NCBI GenBank assembly: GCA_947632615.1
Contig: CANRPW010000011.1
Coordinates: 1-64,000 of the forward strand
DNA: 64,000 nucleotides
Direction: 5' to 3'
Origin: an uncultured Clostridia bacterium
GTDB taxonomy: Bacteria; Bacillota; Clostridia; Lachnospirales; CAG-274
Numbering within the stretch: the first letter of the stretch is position 1; each line of letters begins with the position of its first letter. Positions 6,630 through 16,025 of the stretch are shown here, piece by piece. Made by a program: the position numbers and the translations under genes. The notes below the pieces were generated by a model. It ran no database searches and was not told the origin of the DNA. It was given only the letters and a program-made list of their open reading frames with translations.

Positions 6630-9290
6630 TTACTTGACCTCATACCAGTTTTTGCCGTTGTGGACGTCAACACTTAAAGGCACTTTAAGCTCTGCGGCAT
6701 TTTCCATTTCTTCCTTCAAAAGCTTGTTTATATAATCCACTTCATCCACATGAGCCTCTATAAGCAGCTCGTCGTGCACCTGCAAAAGCAGTCGCGACTT
6801 AAGCCCCTCGGCCTTCAGCCTGCGCCATATCTTTATCATAGCAAGCTTTATAATGTCCGCCGCCGTTCCCTGCACAGGAGCATTCATGGCAGCCCTCTCG
6901 CCAAAGCTTCTCAGATTAAAATTGCTTGCGGAAATTTCGGGTATTTTTCTTATCCTGTTAAACATAGTAACAGAATAACCCTTTTCCCTTGCAGATTTAA
7001 CACAGTTTTCCATAAATGTCTTTATTTTAGGATATTTCTCAAAATATCCGTCAATATATCTCTTGGCCTCTGCCCTTGATATTTTAAGGTCTTCACTAAG
7101 AGCAAAGGCACTTATACCGTAAACTATACCAAAATTAACAGCCTTGGCGTTAGACCTCTGAGCAGGCGTTACTTCATCATAAGGTATGCCAAAGGCCTGA
7201 GATGCCGTAAGCCTGTGTATATCCTCTCCATTTATAAAGGCATTTATAAGTGTTTCGTCCCCTGAAAGATGAGCTAGCACTCTGAGCTCTATCTGAGAAT
7301 AATCTCCGTCAGCAAAAACATATTCCGAAGACGAGGGAACAAACGCCTTTCTGAGCAAATGTCCCAGCTCTAATTTTATAGGGATATTCTGCAAATTAGG
7401 CTCAGTAGAGCTTATCCTTCCCGTTGCCGTGATAGTCTGATTAAAGGTAGAATAAACCTTTCCCGTCTTCTTATCAAGTGCCTCCAGAAGTCCGTCACAA
7501 TAAGTAGACTTAAGCTTAGCATAAGTCCTGTAGGTAAGCACCTTGTCTATAATTTCATCCTTATCTCTCAGCTTTTCAAGCACATCGGCAGAGGTAGACC
7601 AGCCTGTTTTGGTCTTTTTTCCGCCCTTAAGCCCTAACTTTTCAAAAAGTATAACACTTAACTGCTTGGGAGAATTTATATTAAATTCCTCTCCTGCAAG
7701 CCAATATATATCCTTCTGTATTTCCTCCAGCTTTTCATCAAGCTGATTTGAAAACGCCAAAAGCTCGTCCCTGTCTATCTTCATTCCCGCACATTCCATA
7801 TCCGCAAGAACATACACAAGGGGCAGCTCTATTTCATAATAAAGCCATTCTTGTCCGCTTTCCTTTATCTTGTCATTTATAACAGGATAGGTTTTTGCTA
7901 TAACATATACAAAATCGGCAAACACCGAAGCTAACTTTTCCTCATCCGCCTTATAATATGGCGTACGGCTCTTACCCTTTCCAAACACATCCTCAAGAGA
8001 AGGCAGGCTCATACCCAAATAATTAAATGCCGCCTCGTTATATTCATAAGACGATGCCGAAGGATCAAGTATATAAGCTCCCAAAACAGTGTCAAAGGCT
8101 ATATTGTTTATTTCCATTCTCCCATTGAAATATGCAATGTCAGCCTTAGCATCATAGGTCAGCTTTTTTGCTTCTCCCTCAAAAAAGTCCTTGAATGTTT
8201 CTACAAATTCCTTTTCCGTAAATCCCTCTCCAAGAAGACTTATTTCCGTATCCACAAGGACAACGGAAATATTTTCCTCATTGTCAGAAAAGGCACAGCC
8301 ACAGAAAACACCGCCGTCTATAATAGTCTTATAGGCACAAAGTCCCTTAAGCCCCTTCGCAAGCTCAGCAGCCTCGTCCTTTGTCTTTATAATGCTTATA
8401 TTTTCAGCTCTTTTTCCACTGTCTTCTGTTTTAAACATAGAAAGCAGGCTCTTAAAATCATTATAAGCAAAAGCACGACCTGCCTCCTCGTTAAACATAT
8501 CATTTATTTTAAGCTCATCCGGCTTATATTCCACAGGCACATCTGTATTTATAGTAACCAAAAACTTACTGAGCATTGCCTGCTCCTTGAATTCAGCTAA
8601 ATTCTCAGCCGCTCTTTTGGGCTTTATGTCAGAAGCATTTTCTATGGCATTTTCAACGGTCTTATACTCCTGTATTATCTTGATAGCCGTTTTTTCACCA
8701 ATAGAGGGCACTCCCGGCACATTGTCGGAACTATCTCCCATAAGCGCCTTGACCTCAATAAATTCCTTAGGTGTGACTCCGTACTTTTCTTCAACATCCT
8801 TTGCAAAATAGTCCTCCACCTCTGTGCCAAAGCCCTTGGTCTTGGGTATTCTTATTTTGGTCTTCTCCGTAGCTATCTGCAAAAGATCTCTGTCCCCCGA
8901 CACGATAACCGGCAAAACTCCTGCTTCCTCGCTGCGTTTTGCAAGTGTGCCCAATATGTCATCAGCTTCATACCCTTCCATTTCGCACACGGCTATATTC
9001 ATTTTCTTAAGCAGCTCCTTAAGCAGGGGTATCTGCGGACGAAGTTCCTCGGGCATAGGCTTTCTTGTGCCCTTATATGCCTCGTAGGTCTTGTGCCTGA
9101 AGGTAGGAGCATGCACGTCAAAAGCAACGGCAATATGCGTAGGCTTTTCTTCATTCAGAAATTTAAAAAGAATAGTAAAAAAGCCGTATACCCCGTTGGT
9201 ATAGTCACCGTTTTTGTTTGTAAGCGCAGGCAAAGCATAAAAAGCCCTGTTTATAATGCTGTTTCCGTCTATAAGAATTATTTTGTCCAT
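6630..9290 (-). CDS. polA: DNA polymerase I
   Basis: The 886-residue enzyme fills gaps and removes RNA primers in replication and repair. An N-terminal 5' nuclease (about 1-290: LIDGNSIINRAFYA, MEGYEADDILGT, GDRDLLQI, GDSSDNVPGV) is followed by a 3'-5' exonuclease-like domain (about 300-470) and the polymerase domain (DYSQIELRVLAHLSGD, RSNAKAVNFGIVYGIS, LLQVHDELLIE). The exonuclease-like domain lacks the DxE metal-binding motif at its start (TIIDGGVF), so proofreading is probably absent, as in other Firmicutes and Taq-type enzymes. It is followed directly by coaE. Confidence 0.97.
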   Translation of the reverse strand: MDKIILIDGNSIINRAFYALPALTNKNGDYTNGVYGFFTILFKFLNEEKPTHIAVAFDVHAPTFRHKTYEAYKGTRKPMPEELRPQIPLLKELLKKMNIAVCEMEGYEADDILGTLAKRSEEAGVLPVIVSGDRDLLQIATEKTKIRIPKTKGFGTEVEDYFAKDVEEKYGVTPKEFIEVKALMGDSSDNVPGVPSIGEKTAIKIIQEYKTVENAIENASDIKPKRAAENLAEFKEQAMLSKFLVTINTDVPVEYKPDELKINDMFNEEAGRAFAYNDFKSLLSMFKTEDSGKRAENISIIKTKDEAAELAKGLKGLCAYKTIIDGGVFCGCAFSDNEENISVVLVDTEISLLGEGFTEKEFVETFKDFFEGEAKKLTYDAKADIAYFNGRMEINNIAFDTVLGAYILDPSASSYEYNEAAFNYLGMSLPSLEDVFGKGKSRTPYYKADEEKLASVFADFVYVIAKTYPVINDKIKESGQEWLYYEIELPLVYVLADMECAGMKIDRDELLAFSNQLDEKLEEIQKDIYWLAGEEFNINSPKQLSVILFEKLGLKGGKKTKTGWSTSADVLEKLRDKDEIIDKVLTYRTYAKLKSTYCDGLLEALDKKTGKVYSTFNQTITATGRISSTEPNLQNIPIKLELGHLLRKAFVPSSSEYVFADGDYSQIELRVLAHLSGDETLINAFINGEDIHRLTASQAFGIPYDEVTPAQRSNAKAVNFGIVYGISAFALSEDLKISRAEAKRYIDGYFEKYPKIKTFMENCVKSAREKGYSVTMFNRIRKIPEISASNFNLRSFGERAAMNAPVQGTAADIIKLAMIKIWRRLKAEGLKSRLLLQVHDELLIEAHVDEVDYINKLLKEEMENAAELKVPLSVDVHNGKNWYEVK

Positions 9291-9293
9291 AAA

Positions 9294-9752
9294 TCAGTCC
9301 TCTTTCCCTGAGAATTTGACAAGCTCTATATCGCTTTGCATAAGCATATCCTCACTGAGCTTGTCGGGATAGATCCTCTTGGCATAAATTTTGACAATGC
9401 CCGCATTTATGATCTGCTTAAGACACATAACACAGGGCGAGTCGGTGACGTAAAGCACAGCGCCCTTACACGAAACGCCATTTACGGCACACTGAGTAAT
9501 AGCATTCGCCTCTGCATGCACCGCCCTGCAAAGCTCGTGCCGCTCACCGCTGGGCACATTCAGCTCACGGCGAAGACAAGTCCCCATATCACAGCAATTG
9601 GGCAGTCCCTTTGGCGCACCGTTATAGCCAGTTGCCAAAACCTGATTGTCCTTTACAATAACAGCCCCAACCTTACGTCTTAAGCAGGTAGAACGCCTGC
9701 TTGCAAGCTCTGCCATTTCCATAAAATACTCATTCCAGCTTATTCTCTCCAT
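9294..9752 (-). CDS. dCMP/cytidine deaminase family protein (ComEB type)
   Basis: The 152 residues form a zinc-dependent deoxycytidylate deaminase-type domain. HAEANAI supplies the zinc His and the proton-shuttling Glu, and [10 protein letters not shown] the two zinc Cys residues. GYNGAPKG and an extra [15 protein letters not shown] segment are typical of dCMP deaminases, which make dUMP for dTMP synthesis. In Bacillus the homologue is ComEB. It lies three bases before polA in a leftward run of genes for nucleotides and replication. Confidence 0.9.
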   Translation of the reverse strand: MERISWNEYFMEMAELASRRSTCLRRKVGAVIVKDNQVLATGYNGAPKGLPNCCDMGTCLRRELNVPSGERHELCRAVHAEANAITQCAVNGVSCKGAVLYVTDSPCVMCLKQIINAGIVKIYAKRIYPDKLSEDMLMQSDIELVKFSGKED

Positions 9753-9767
9753 TTTTAAATATCCCCC

Positions 9768-10112
9768 TTAAGCTTCAGGCAGCCCGAAAATGCAAGTGCT
9801 ATGCTTCGCATCAGCCATAATAGACTCCCTGTTCATTTTGCCAAGCCTTTCTATATATCTTTTAATATCTATCCCAATATTGTTGTGTAATATGTCATAA
9901 ACCACGCCGTCACATACATAAACAAAGTGACAGCAATATTCAAAGCCCTGATCGGTGCCATCCATATTTGCAACAAATATAGGCACGTCCCTGCACTTAA
10001 GACAAAGCACATCTCCTTCGGGAAACGCCATATAAAGTTTAGAGGCATATTCGCTGCAGTCAAGACCTTTTTCCAGCTGTCGGCAAAAATCTTCTATGTC
10101 ACGCCTTTTCAT
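9768..10112 (-). CDS. conserved hypothetical protein, 114 residues
   Basis: I do not recognise this family. The product is small, soluble and rather rich in Cys and Met (EYCCHFVYVCDGVVYDIL, LCLKC). The CCHFVYV..G.VYD pattern faintly recalls cysteine-peptidase-like folds, but no catalytic set can be assigned. An upstream ATG at 10139 is possible. ATG 10112 is preferred because it gives only a 14-nt overlap with the methyltransferase gene and has a GAGG-like site upstream. It sits between that gene and the deaminase in one leftward operon. Confidence 0.6.
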   Translation of the reverse strand: MKRRDIEDFCRQLEKGLDCSEYASKLYMAFPEGDVLCLKCRDVPIFVANMDGTDQGFEYCCHFVYVCDGVVYDILHNNIGIDIKRYIERLGKMNRESIMADAKHSTCIFGLPEA

Positions 10113-10887
10113 AACCACACCTCTGCCTAACAACCTCATATATCAATATTCCGCAGGCAACAGAAGCATTGAGCGACTCAGCCCCGCCAAGAATAGGCAG
10201 CTTTACAAGAACATCCGTATTTTTTGCAGTCGTTTCCTTAAGTCCGTTTGCCTCATTTCCCACATATATAGCGGCAGGCGTCTTAAAGTCAACCTCATAA
10301 GGCGTTATCTTTCCTTTAAGGTGTGCCGATACTGTAAGTATGCCCCTATTCTTAAGAAGCTCAGTTACCTCGTCTATATCTGCCCCCACAATAACAGGTA
10401 CATTAAAAACCGATCCCATAGCGCTCCTTAATACCTTTGGGCTATATATATCCACACAGCCCTTGGTAAGTATAACTCCTGAAGCCCCGCCTGCATCGGC
10501 AGTACGTATTATAGTCCCCAAATTTCCGGGGTCCTGTATATCCTCACACACAACAATAAATGCCGGGGAATTCAAAAAAAGCTTTTCTACATCCGTGCTG
10601 AGCTTCTCACATACACATAATACCCCCTGAGAGCTTACTGTGTCGCTTATTTCCTTAAAAAGCCTGTCTGCAAAAACATACACCGTATGCCCTTCCACAT
10701 CAAAGCCTTTAATAAATTCTTCACTTACCGATTTTCTGAATATATAATATTTTATATTAACATTTTTCGGTATACTTTTAACAAGTCTTTCGCCTTCGGC
10801 AAAAAACAGACCGCTTTTATCTCTGCCTCTTTTTTCCTTAAGCTTAACGACTTCTTTAAATATACTGTTGGATCTGCTTTCTATCAA
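10099..10887 (-). CDS. TrmH/SpoU-family RNA 2'-O-methyltransferase
   Basis: This SPOUT methyltransferase should use SAM to methylate a ribose 2'-OH in rRNA or tRNA. The N-terminal part (about 1-95) is the substrate-binding domain (ESRSNSIFKEVVKLKEKRGR). The C-terminal part carries motif 1 (VVCEDIQDPGNLGTIIRTADAGG), motif 2 (YVGNEANGL) and motif 3 (LPILGGAESLNASVACGILIYE), forming the knot. GTG 10902 opens the frame, but TTG 10887 has GGAGG eight bases upstream and is the likely start. It is the first gene of the operon leading into polA-coaE. Confidence 0.88.
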   Translation of the reverse strand: MIESRSNSIFKEVVKLKEKRGRDKSGLFFAEGERLVKSIPKNVNIKYYIFRKSVSEEFIKGFDVEGHTVYVFADRLFKEISDTVSSQGVLCVCEKLSTDVEKLFLNSPAFIVVCEDIQDPGNLGTIIRTADAGGASGVILTKGCVDIYSPKVLRSAMGSVFNVPVIVGADIDEVTELLKNRGILTVSAHLKGKITPYEVDFKTPAAIYVGNEANGLKETTAKNTDVLVKLPILGGAESLNASVACGILIYEVVRQRCGYEKA

Positions 10888-10923
10888 AGCCTTTACCTCC
10901 ACACCTTATATTTCATCTATTTT

Positions 10924-10952
10924 ATTATAACACAATTTACATTTTGTGTAAA
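10924..10952 (-). promoter_or_regulatory. promoter of the trmH-like/polA/coaE operon
   Basis: On the minus strand, TTTACA (10947-10952), a 17-nt spacer and TATAAT (10924-10929) lie about 37 nt upstream of the TTG start. Confidence 0.7.
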
Positions 10953-10972
10953 CAACAAAGCAAAAAACTTAA

Positions 10973-11135
10973 AGCCGACCACATAGGGCTGAGCTCGGGG
11001 CGAGGGAGTGACAACCAACCCCCAAAGGGCGGGCGGGCCCGCCCTTTGGGGGTTGGTTGTCACTCCCTCGCCCCGACCCGTGGGGGAAAATCCCAACAAA
11101 GCGCCTGCGGCGCTTTGTTGGGATTTTCCCCCACG
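10973..11135 (+). repeat. double-hairpin element, copy C
   Basis: The 5' end GCCGACCACATAGGG is followed by HP1, a perfect 39-bp stem with a 2-nt loop (10996-11075). HP2 is a perfect 27-bp stem with loop TGC (11079-11135). It lies between divergent genes (trmH-like and guaB), so it cannot serve only as a transcription terminator. Confidence 0.85.
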
Positions 11136-11331
11136 GCTCTCCTTTTACTTTACCCGGTCAGAATAATCATATTGTACAAAATAACACTTATAATTATCTA
11201 AAAGTAAAGCAAAACGGAAAATTTGTAAAAAAAGTGATTTTATATTGATTTTATTATTTATTTTTGATAAAATAATTTTTAACTACATCTTCAGAAAATA
11301 AGATAAAATTTCATTTAAGGAGGAAAAAATT

Positions 11332-12840
11332 ATGGCTTATTACTACAGTGAACCGTCTCATACTTTCAGTGAATATTTACTTGTACCCGGTCATACTCCG
11401 AAGGATTGCATACCTTCAGCAGTATCCTTAAAAACTCCCGTTGTTAAATATAAAAAAGGAGAAGAACCCTCACTTACTATGAATATACCTCTCGTTTCCG
11501 CCATAATGCAATCCGTTTCTGACGATAAAATGGCTGTCGCTCTTGCAAAGGAAGGCGGCATCTCATTTATATTCGGCTCTCAGACTATAGAGCAACAGGC
11601 TGAAATGGTAAGAAAGGTCAAAAACTATAAGGCAGGCTTTGTTACCAGCGACTCAAACCTCAAGCCCACAGATACTCTCAAGGACGTTATAGACCTTAAA
11701 GCAAAGAACGGTCATTCCACCATCGCCATAACTGAAGACGGCACAGCAATGGGCAGACTTGTGGGTATCGTAACAAGCAGAGACTACAGAATAAGCCGTA
11801 TGGAAACTACAACAGCAATTTCCGACTTCATGACTCCTATTGAAAAAATAATATCCGCTCCCGAAGGCACAAGTCTTAAGGAAGCAAACGATATAATTTG
11901 GGATCACAAGCTCAACTCACTTCCCATAATAGACAAAGAAGGCAGACTTGTAGCCTTCGTATTCAGAAAAGACTACGCTTCTCATAAAGACAATCCTTTA
12001 GAGCTTCTTGACTCTTCAAAGAGATATATCGTAGGCGCCGGCATAAACAGCCGTGACTATGAGGAAAGAGTTCCTGCACTTGTAGAAGCAGGGGCAGATG
12101 TGCTCTGCATAGACTCATCTGAAGGCTATTCCGACTGGCAGGCTATCACAATTGCTTGGATAAGAGAAAAGTACGGCGACAGTGTAAAGGTAGGCGCCGG
12201 CAATGTAGTAGACCGCGACGGTTTCAGATTTTTAGCAGAAGCAGGAGCTGACTTCGTAAAAATAGGTATAGGCGGCGGCTCTATATGCATCACAAGAGAA
12301 ACAAAGGGCATAGGCAGAGGACAGGCCACAGCAGTTATAGAAGTTGCAAAGGCAAGAGATGAATACTTTGAAGAAACAGGCATTTATGTGCCCATCTGCT
12401 CTGACGGCGGCATAGTACACGACTATCACATAACACTTGCCCTTGCCATGGGCGCTGATTTCTGCATGCTGGGAAGATATTTTTCAAGATTTGAAGAAGC
12501 TCCGACTCATAAAATAATTGTAAACGGCAATTATATGAAGGAATATTGGGGCGAAGGTTCTGCAAGAGCCAGAAACTGGCAAAGATATGACATAGGCGGA
12601 GCAGGCAAGCTTGCCTTTGAAGAAGGCGTAGACTCATATGTGCCGTATGCAGGCTATCTCCACGACAATATCGTAACAACACTTTCTAAAGTAAGGCACA
12701 CCATGTGCAACTGCGGCGCTTTAACTATTCCGGAACTGCAGCGTAAAGCAAAGCTCACTCTTGTATCATCTACAAGTATAGTCGAAGGCGGAGCGCATGA
12801 CGTTGTACTTAAGGACAAGAACATATCTACAGATAAATGA
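11332..12840 (+). CDS. guaB: inosine-5'-monophosphate dehydrogenase (Tritrichomonas-like subtype)
   Basis: GuaB oxidises IMP to XMP with NAD, the committed step to GTP. The 502 residues have the TIM barrel interrupted by a CBS pair (about 95-215), the catalytic loop [12 protein letters not shown] with Cys 319, the SDGG phosphate site, and the flap with ARNWQRYD (Arg-Tyr). Loop and flap ([45 protein letters not shown]) match, from memory, the enzyme of the protozoan Tritrichomonas foetus, even to the Cys number. They differ from the ordinary bacterial GPGSICTTR form. AAGGAGG precedes the ATG. It is monocistronic, flanked by elements C and D. Confidence 0.95.
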   Translation: MAYYYSEPSHTFSEYLLVPGHTPKDCIPSAVSLKTPVVKYKKGEEPSLTMNIPLVSAIMQSVSDDKMAVALAKEGGISFIFGSQTIEQQAEMVRKVKNYKAGFVTSDSNLKPTDTLKDVIDLKAKNGHSTIAITEDGTAMGRLVGIVTSRDYRISRMETTTAISDFMTPIEKIISAPEGTSLKEANDIIWDHKLNSLPIIDKEGRLVAFVFRKDYASHKDNPLELLDSSKRYIVGAGINSRDYEERVPALVEAGADVLCIDSSEGYSDWQAITIAWIREKYGDSVKVGAGNVVDRDGFRFLAEAGADFVKIGIGGGSICITRETKGIGRGQATAVIEVAKARDEYFEETGIYVPICSDGGIVHDYHITLALAMGADFCMLGRYFSRFEEAPTHKIIVNGNYMKEYWGEGSARARNWQRYDIGGAGKLAFEEGVDSYVPYAGYLHDNIVTTLSKVRHTMCNCGALTIPELQRKAKLTLVSSTSIVEGGAHDVVLKDKNISTDK

Positions 12841-12849
12841 TAACTGCCC

Positions 12850-12988
12850 GCCATTTTTGTCTAACATCGCGTATGCGATGTCGACAAAAATGCCGACCAA
12901 TGGGCGCGGGGCGTAAAGCCAAAAAGCAAAGGGAGAGGACAAGTCCTCTCCCTTTGCTTTTTGGCTTTACGCCCCGCGCCCATTGGTC
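12850..12988 (-). repeat. double-hairpin element, copy D (inverted)
   Basis: In + coordinates an imperfect 20-bp hairpin (12850-12894, the HP2 side) precedes HP1, a perfect 46-bp stem with loop AA (12895-12988). The GCCGACCAA end motif is here absorbed into the HP1 arm. It lies between convergent guaB and the ACT-domain gene and could act as a bidirectional terminator. Confidence 0.8.
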
Positions 12989-13024
12989 AGCTACCCGGCT
13001 TTGTCGACCCGATTTTTAGCATTG

Positions 13025-13390
13025 TCAAAAAAGGTCATAACCGTGGTCACCCAGAAGATCTAAGGCAATTTCAAAATTTTCTTCTTTAGTAAAAATGTAA
13101 TCCGTATTATATGTAGACACGGCAAATATACCTATGCCATTTTCGGCAAGCAGGTTGGATATATCAGCAAGTATGCCCGTAAGAGAAAAATCAAGCACAG
13201 CATCTATTCTAAAACATTTCCAGCCGTCCTCTCTTTTTTCTGTATTTTCAGGCACATTTTCCGTAGGGCAGACCAGCGACAATTCCTCATCCGTTTTTGC
13301 AAAAAAGCAAAATTCATCATCAAAATCCACTTCGGAAGCATCCTTAAGCCTACAAACCGTAAAATCAATATCAAACGCCTTTAAATACAT
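13025..13390 (-). CDS. ACT-domain protein (small-molecule-binding regulator)
   Basis: The 121-residue product has a short N-terminal part and a C-terminal ACT-type domain (FRIDAVLDFSLTGILADISNLLAENGIGIFAVSTYNTDY, split here for reading: the segment FSLTGILADISNLL is typical). It resembles the YkoF/CASTOR-like ACT proteins that bind amino acids. The ligand is unknown. ATG 13390 is preferred over 13429 because AAGGGG lies eight bases upstream and it no longer overlaps the preceding lipoprotein gene. The two genes are 4 nt apart and probably share a transcript. Confidence 0.7.
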   Translation of the reverse strand: MYLKAFDIDFTVCRLKDASEVDFDDEFCFFAKTDEELSLVCPTENVPENTEKREDGWKCFRIDAVLDFSLTGILADISNLLAENGIGIFAVSTYNTDYIFTKEENFEIALDLLGDHGYDLF

Positions 13391-13394
13391 CACA

Positions 13395-14030
13395 TTACCC
13401 CTTATTAAAGCTGTCTGCAAGATTTTCAAGCTGAGGCCTTATAGAATTGTCGTCCCCGCCCATACACATATCCATAACAGCTGTAAGTCCATCTCTCATA
13501 GGCACAAAATAGAATTTATGACTTTCCGTTCCTTTTTCTGTTTCTTCGGTATAACTCCACACTTCACAGTCATAGCCGCCTATCTTAGCGCTATCACTCT
13601 TGGCACTGTGACTGTCCAGATCTGTTTTGACACCATCAACTCCATAATCCGACATAACGCCTACACTCAGATATACAGGGACTCCTTCATCATCAAAGCC
13701 TCGTCCCTTGTAAATGAAATAAACGCCTTCCTCACCGTTAACGCTTTTTTCAAACACATCGCCGTCGTACTCCATTGTAAAGCCATACTCGTTTGTGTAA
13801 GTATACAGATTTTTTGCAGGTGCACTTGTTTCGGCATTATCATTTGGCTTTTCTGTGTCTGCCGGCTTGGTTTCCTCCACAGTTGTAAGCTCTTCTGTTT
13901 CAGTTTTGGTGGTTTCTTCAATTACAGCATTTGCGGCAGCTTCCACCTCGGTTTTTTCGCCGCTATTATTACAGCCGCAAAGCGAAACGGCCATAGCGCA
14001 TATAATAAATGCACAAATATTCCTTTTCAT
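13395..14030 (-). CDS. putative lipoprotein, unknown function
   Basis: The 211-residue protein begins with a lipoprotein signal peptide (lipobox LCGC, Cys at residue 20). A Thr/Glu-rich linker (about 24-72) is followed by a folded domain of about 135 residues (YTNEYGFTMEYDGDVFEKS, then beta-rich). The linker suggests surface display with a spacer through the cell wall. I recognise no family. GGGAGG lies upstream of the ATG. It is cotranscribed with the ACT-domain gene and divergent from recA. Confidence 0.7.
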   Translation of the reverse strand: MKRNICAFIICAMAVSLCGCNNSGEKTEVEAAANAVIEETTKTETEELTTVEETKPADTEKPNDNAETSAPAKNLYTYTNEYGFTMEYDGDVFEKSVNGEEGVYFIYKGRGFDDEGVPVYLSVGVMSDYGVDGVKTDLDSHSAKSDSAKIGGYDCEVWSYTEETEKGTESHKFYFVPMRDGLTAVMDMCMGGDDNSIRPQLENLADSFNKG

Positions 14031-14060
14031 AATATCCCTCCCCTTTTATTCTGTATATTA

Positions 14061-14089
14061 ATATTACCACATAACACTATTCATTTCAA
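14061..14089 (-). promoter_or_regulatory. promoter of the lipoprotein/ACT operon
   Basis: On the minus strand, TTGAAA (14084-14089), a 17-nt spacer and TAATAT (14061-14066) lie 30 nt before the lipoprotein ATG. Confidence 0.55.
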
Positions 14090-14107
14090 TTATTTTTAAA
14101 AAACCCA

Positions 14108-14136
14108 TTGTAAAAAAAGTATTAATATAATATAAT
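14108..14136 (+). promoter_or_regulatory. promoter of recA
   Basis: TTGTAA (14108-14113), a 17-nt spacer and TATAAT (14131-14136) lie 65 nt before the recA ATG. I see no clear GAACnnnnGTTC LexA box of the Bacillus type nearby. Confidence 0.65.
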
Positions 14137-14201
14137 TAATGTAGATTTTTTTACATTGGCGTTCTTTATAATTATAAAAAAAGAATAAAGGAGTTTTACA
14201 T

Positions 14202-15380
14202 ATGGCAGAGAAAAAAACAAAAAAAAGCGTTATGGATAATTTAGAAATGGGAAAGGAGAAAGCCCTTAAAGCGGCTCTCACCACTATAGAAAAGAATTAT
14301 GGCAAGGGCGCCATTATGAAGCTTGGGGATACGGCGAAATATCTTTCTTCAGATGTAATTCCCACAGGCTCCTTAAGCTTAGACATAGCCCTTGGTATAG
14401 GCGGACTTCCCAAAGGCAGAATAGTTGAGATCTACGGGCCCGAATCAGGCGGCAAAACCACAACAGCCCTTCATATAATTGCCGAAGCGCAGAAAAAAGG
14501 CGGCATTGCAGGCTTCATAGATGCAGAGCACGCTCTCGACCCCGTTTATGCTGCAAAAATAGGTGTAAATATAGACGAGTTATACGTTTCTCAGCCTGAC
14601 AACGGCGAGCAGGCTCTCGAAATATGCGAAACAATGGTACGTTCAGGCGCTGTGGATGTTATAGTAGTAGACTCTGTTGCAGCCCTTGTTCCTAAGGCAG
14701 AAATAGACGGTGAAATGGGCGACTCACATATGGGTCTTCACGCCCGTCTTATGTCGCAGGCTCTCAGAAAGCTTGCAGGCGTTGCTGCAAAGAGCAACTG
14801 CGTGGTTATATTCATAAACCAGCTCAGAGAAAAAATCGGCGTTATGTTCGGAAACCCGGAAACAACCACAGGCGGACGTGCGCTTAAGTTCTATGCTTCT
14901 ATAAGAATAGACATAAGAAAGGCAGACCCTATTAAAAACGGCTCCGAGATAATCGGCTACAGAACAAGGGCTAAAATAGTTAAAAACAAGGTAGCTCCTC
15001 CGTTCAAGACTGCCGAATTCGACCTTATGTTTGGCGAGGGCATATCCAGAATAGGCGACATTCTCGATCTCGCAGCAGAGGTAGACATTGTCAAAAAAGG
15101 CGGCGCATGGTATTCCTACAATGACGAAAGACTTGGTCAGGGTAAGGAAAACGCAAAGAAATATCTTGCAGAGCATCCCGACATTTGCGATGAAATAGAA
15201 AGAAAGGTCAGAGAACATTTTGGTCTTGTAGACGACGGAACAAAGTCCGAAGAGGCTAATGCTGACGAAGACAAGACTGCTGCACCTAAAAAAGAAGCCG
15301 CAGCAGCCGGTGATGTTGATTTTAACGATGATGATGCTTTTACCTTTGATGACGAAGCATTTGATGATATTGACGAATAA
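14202..15380 (+). CDS. recA: recombinase RecA
   Basis: RecA forms the ATP-dependent filament on single-stranded DNA for strand exchange and SOS induction. The 392 residues carry Walker [10 protein letters not shown] near residue 79, Walker [11 protein letters not shown], the L2 region [22 protein letters not shown], and the KVAPPFK segment. The C-terminal tail is long and acidic (Asp/Glu/Ala-rich from about 345), which is common and modulates DNA binding. The start has AAAGGAG upstream. recX follows after 3 nt, the standard pairing. Confidence 0.98.
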   Translation: MAEKKTKKSVMDNLEMGKEKALKAALTTIEKNYGKGAIMKLGDTAKYLSSDVIPTGSLSLDIALGIGGLPKGRIVEIYGPESGGKTTTALHIIAEAQKKGGIAGFIDAEHALDPVYAAKIGVNIDELYVSQPDNGEQALEICETMVRSGAVDVIVVDSVAALVPKAEIDGEMGDSHMGLHARLMSQALRKLAGVAAKSNCVVIFINQLREKIGVMFGNPETTTGGRALKFYASIRIDIRKADPIKNGSEIIGYRTRAKIVKNKVAPPFKTAEFDLMFGEGISRIGDILDLAAEVDIVKKGGAWYSYNDERLGQGKENAKKYLAEHPDICDEIERKVREHFGLVDDGTKSEEANADEDKTAAPKKEAAAAGDVDFNDDDAFTFDDEAFDDIDE

Positions 15381-15383
15381 AAA

Positions 15384-16025
15384 ATGATAATAACGGATAT
15401 ACAAAAACAAAAGCACAATGATAAGCGTTTCTCTGTCTTTCTTGACGGAGAATACGCTTTTTCAGTAACCGATATAGACCTTTTATATTATAAGCTAAAG
15501 ACAGGCGAAGCTATCACAGCAGAAAAGGTAAATGAAATACTTTACAACAATGCTGTGGCTTCTGCAAAAAAAATAGCCCTTAACTTTTTAGGCTATAGAA
15601 TGAGAAGCCGTAAGGAAATTGTTGATAAGCTTAAAAGCAAGGACTTTTCAGATGAGATCATAGATTACACCTTAGATTTTTTAGAAAATTACGGTTACAT
15701 TGATGACAAGGAGTTTGCAAAGGCATATATAAATGATAAGAAAAAACTCAAGGGCTTCGGAAGCATAAAAATTCGTTATGAGCTTTCAGGTCTTGGCATA
15801 GACAGCCGAATACTTAACAGCCTTGATGAGCTTTTATGCGATGATACCGACGACATAAAAAAGGTAATAGAAAAAAAGCTCAAAGGACAAATAATAACCG
15901 ACAAGCGGGAAATACAAAAGCTATATTCATATCTTTACGGACGTGGTTTTCCATACGAGCGCTCTAAAGAGGCATTCGATGAATATATTTTTGAAAAAAA
16001 TCAAGAGGAGGATGTTGATTACTGA
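15384..16025 (+). CDS. recX: regulatory protein RecX
   Basis: RecX caps or destabilises RecA filaments and limits recombination. The 213 residues show the usual three-helix repeats (LGYRMRSRKEIVDKLKSKDF, LENYGYIDDKEFAKAYINDK, LYGRGFPYERSKEAF). The N-terminal extension (ITDIQKQKHNDKRFSVFLDGEYAFSV) is typical of Firmicutes RecX. It is coupled to recA upstream, and its TGA overlaps the ATG of the next gene. Confidence 0.92.
   Translation: MIITDIQKQKHNDKRFSVFLDGEYAFSVTDIDLLYYKLKTGEAITAEKVNEILYNNAVASAKKIALNFLGYRMRSRKEIVDKLKSKDFSDEIIDYTLDFLENYGYIDDKEFAKAYINDKKKLKGFGSIKIRYELSGLGIDSRILNSLDELLCDDTDDIKKVIEKKLKGQIITDKREIQKLYSYLYGRGFPYERSKEAFDEYIFEKNQEEDVDY

Noticed and set aside
13134-14099. 321-codon open frame on the plus strand over the ACT and lipoprotein genes
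   Set aside because: It is antisense to two genes with good starts, has no ribosome binding site, and its composition (Cys/His/Phe-rich) is typical of an antisense shadow.
14724-15416. 230-codon open frame antisense to recA
   Set aside because: recA is certain in this interval, and the reverse frame has no family features or start signal.
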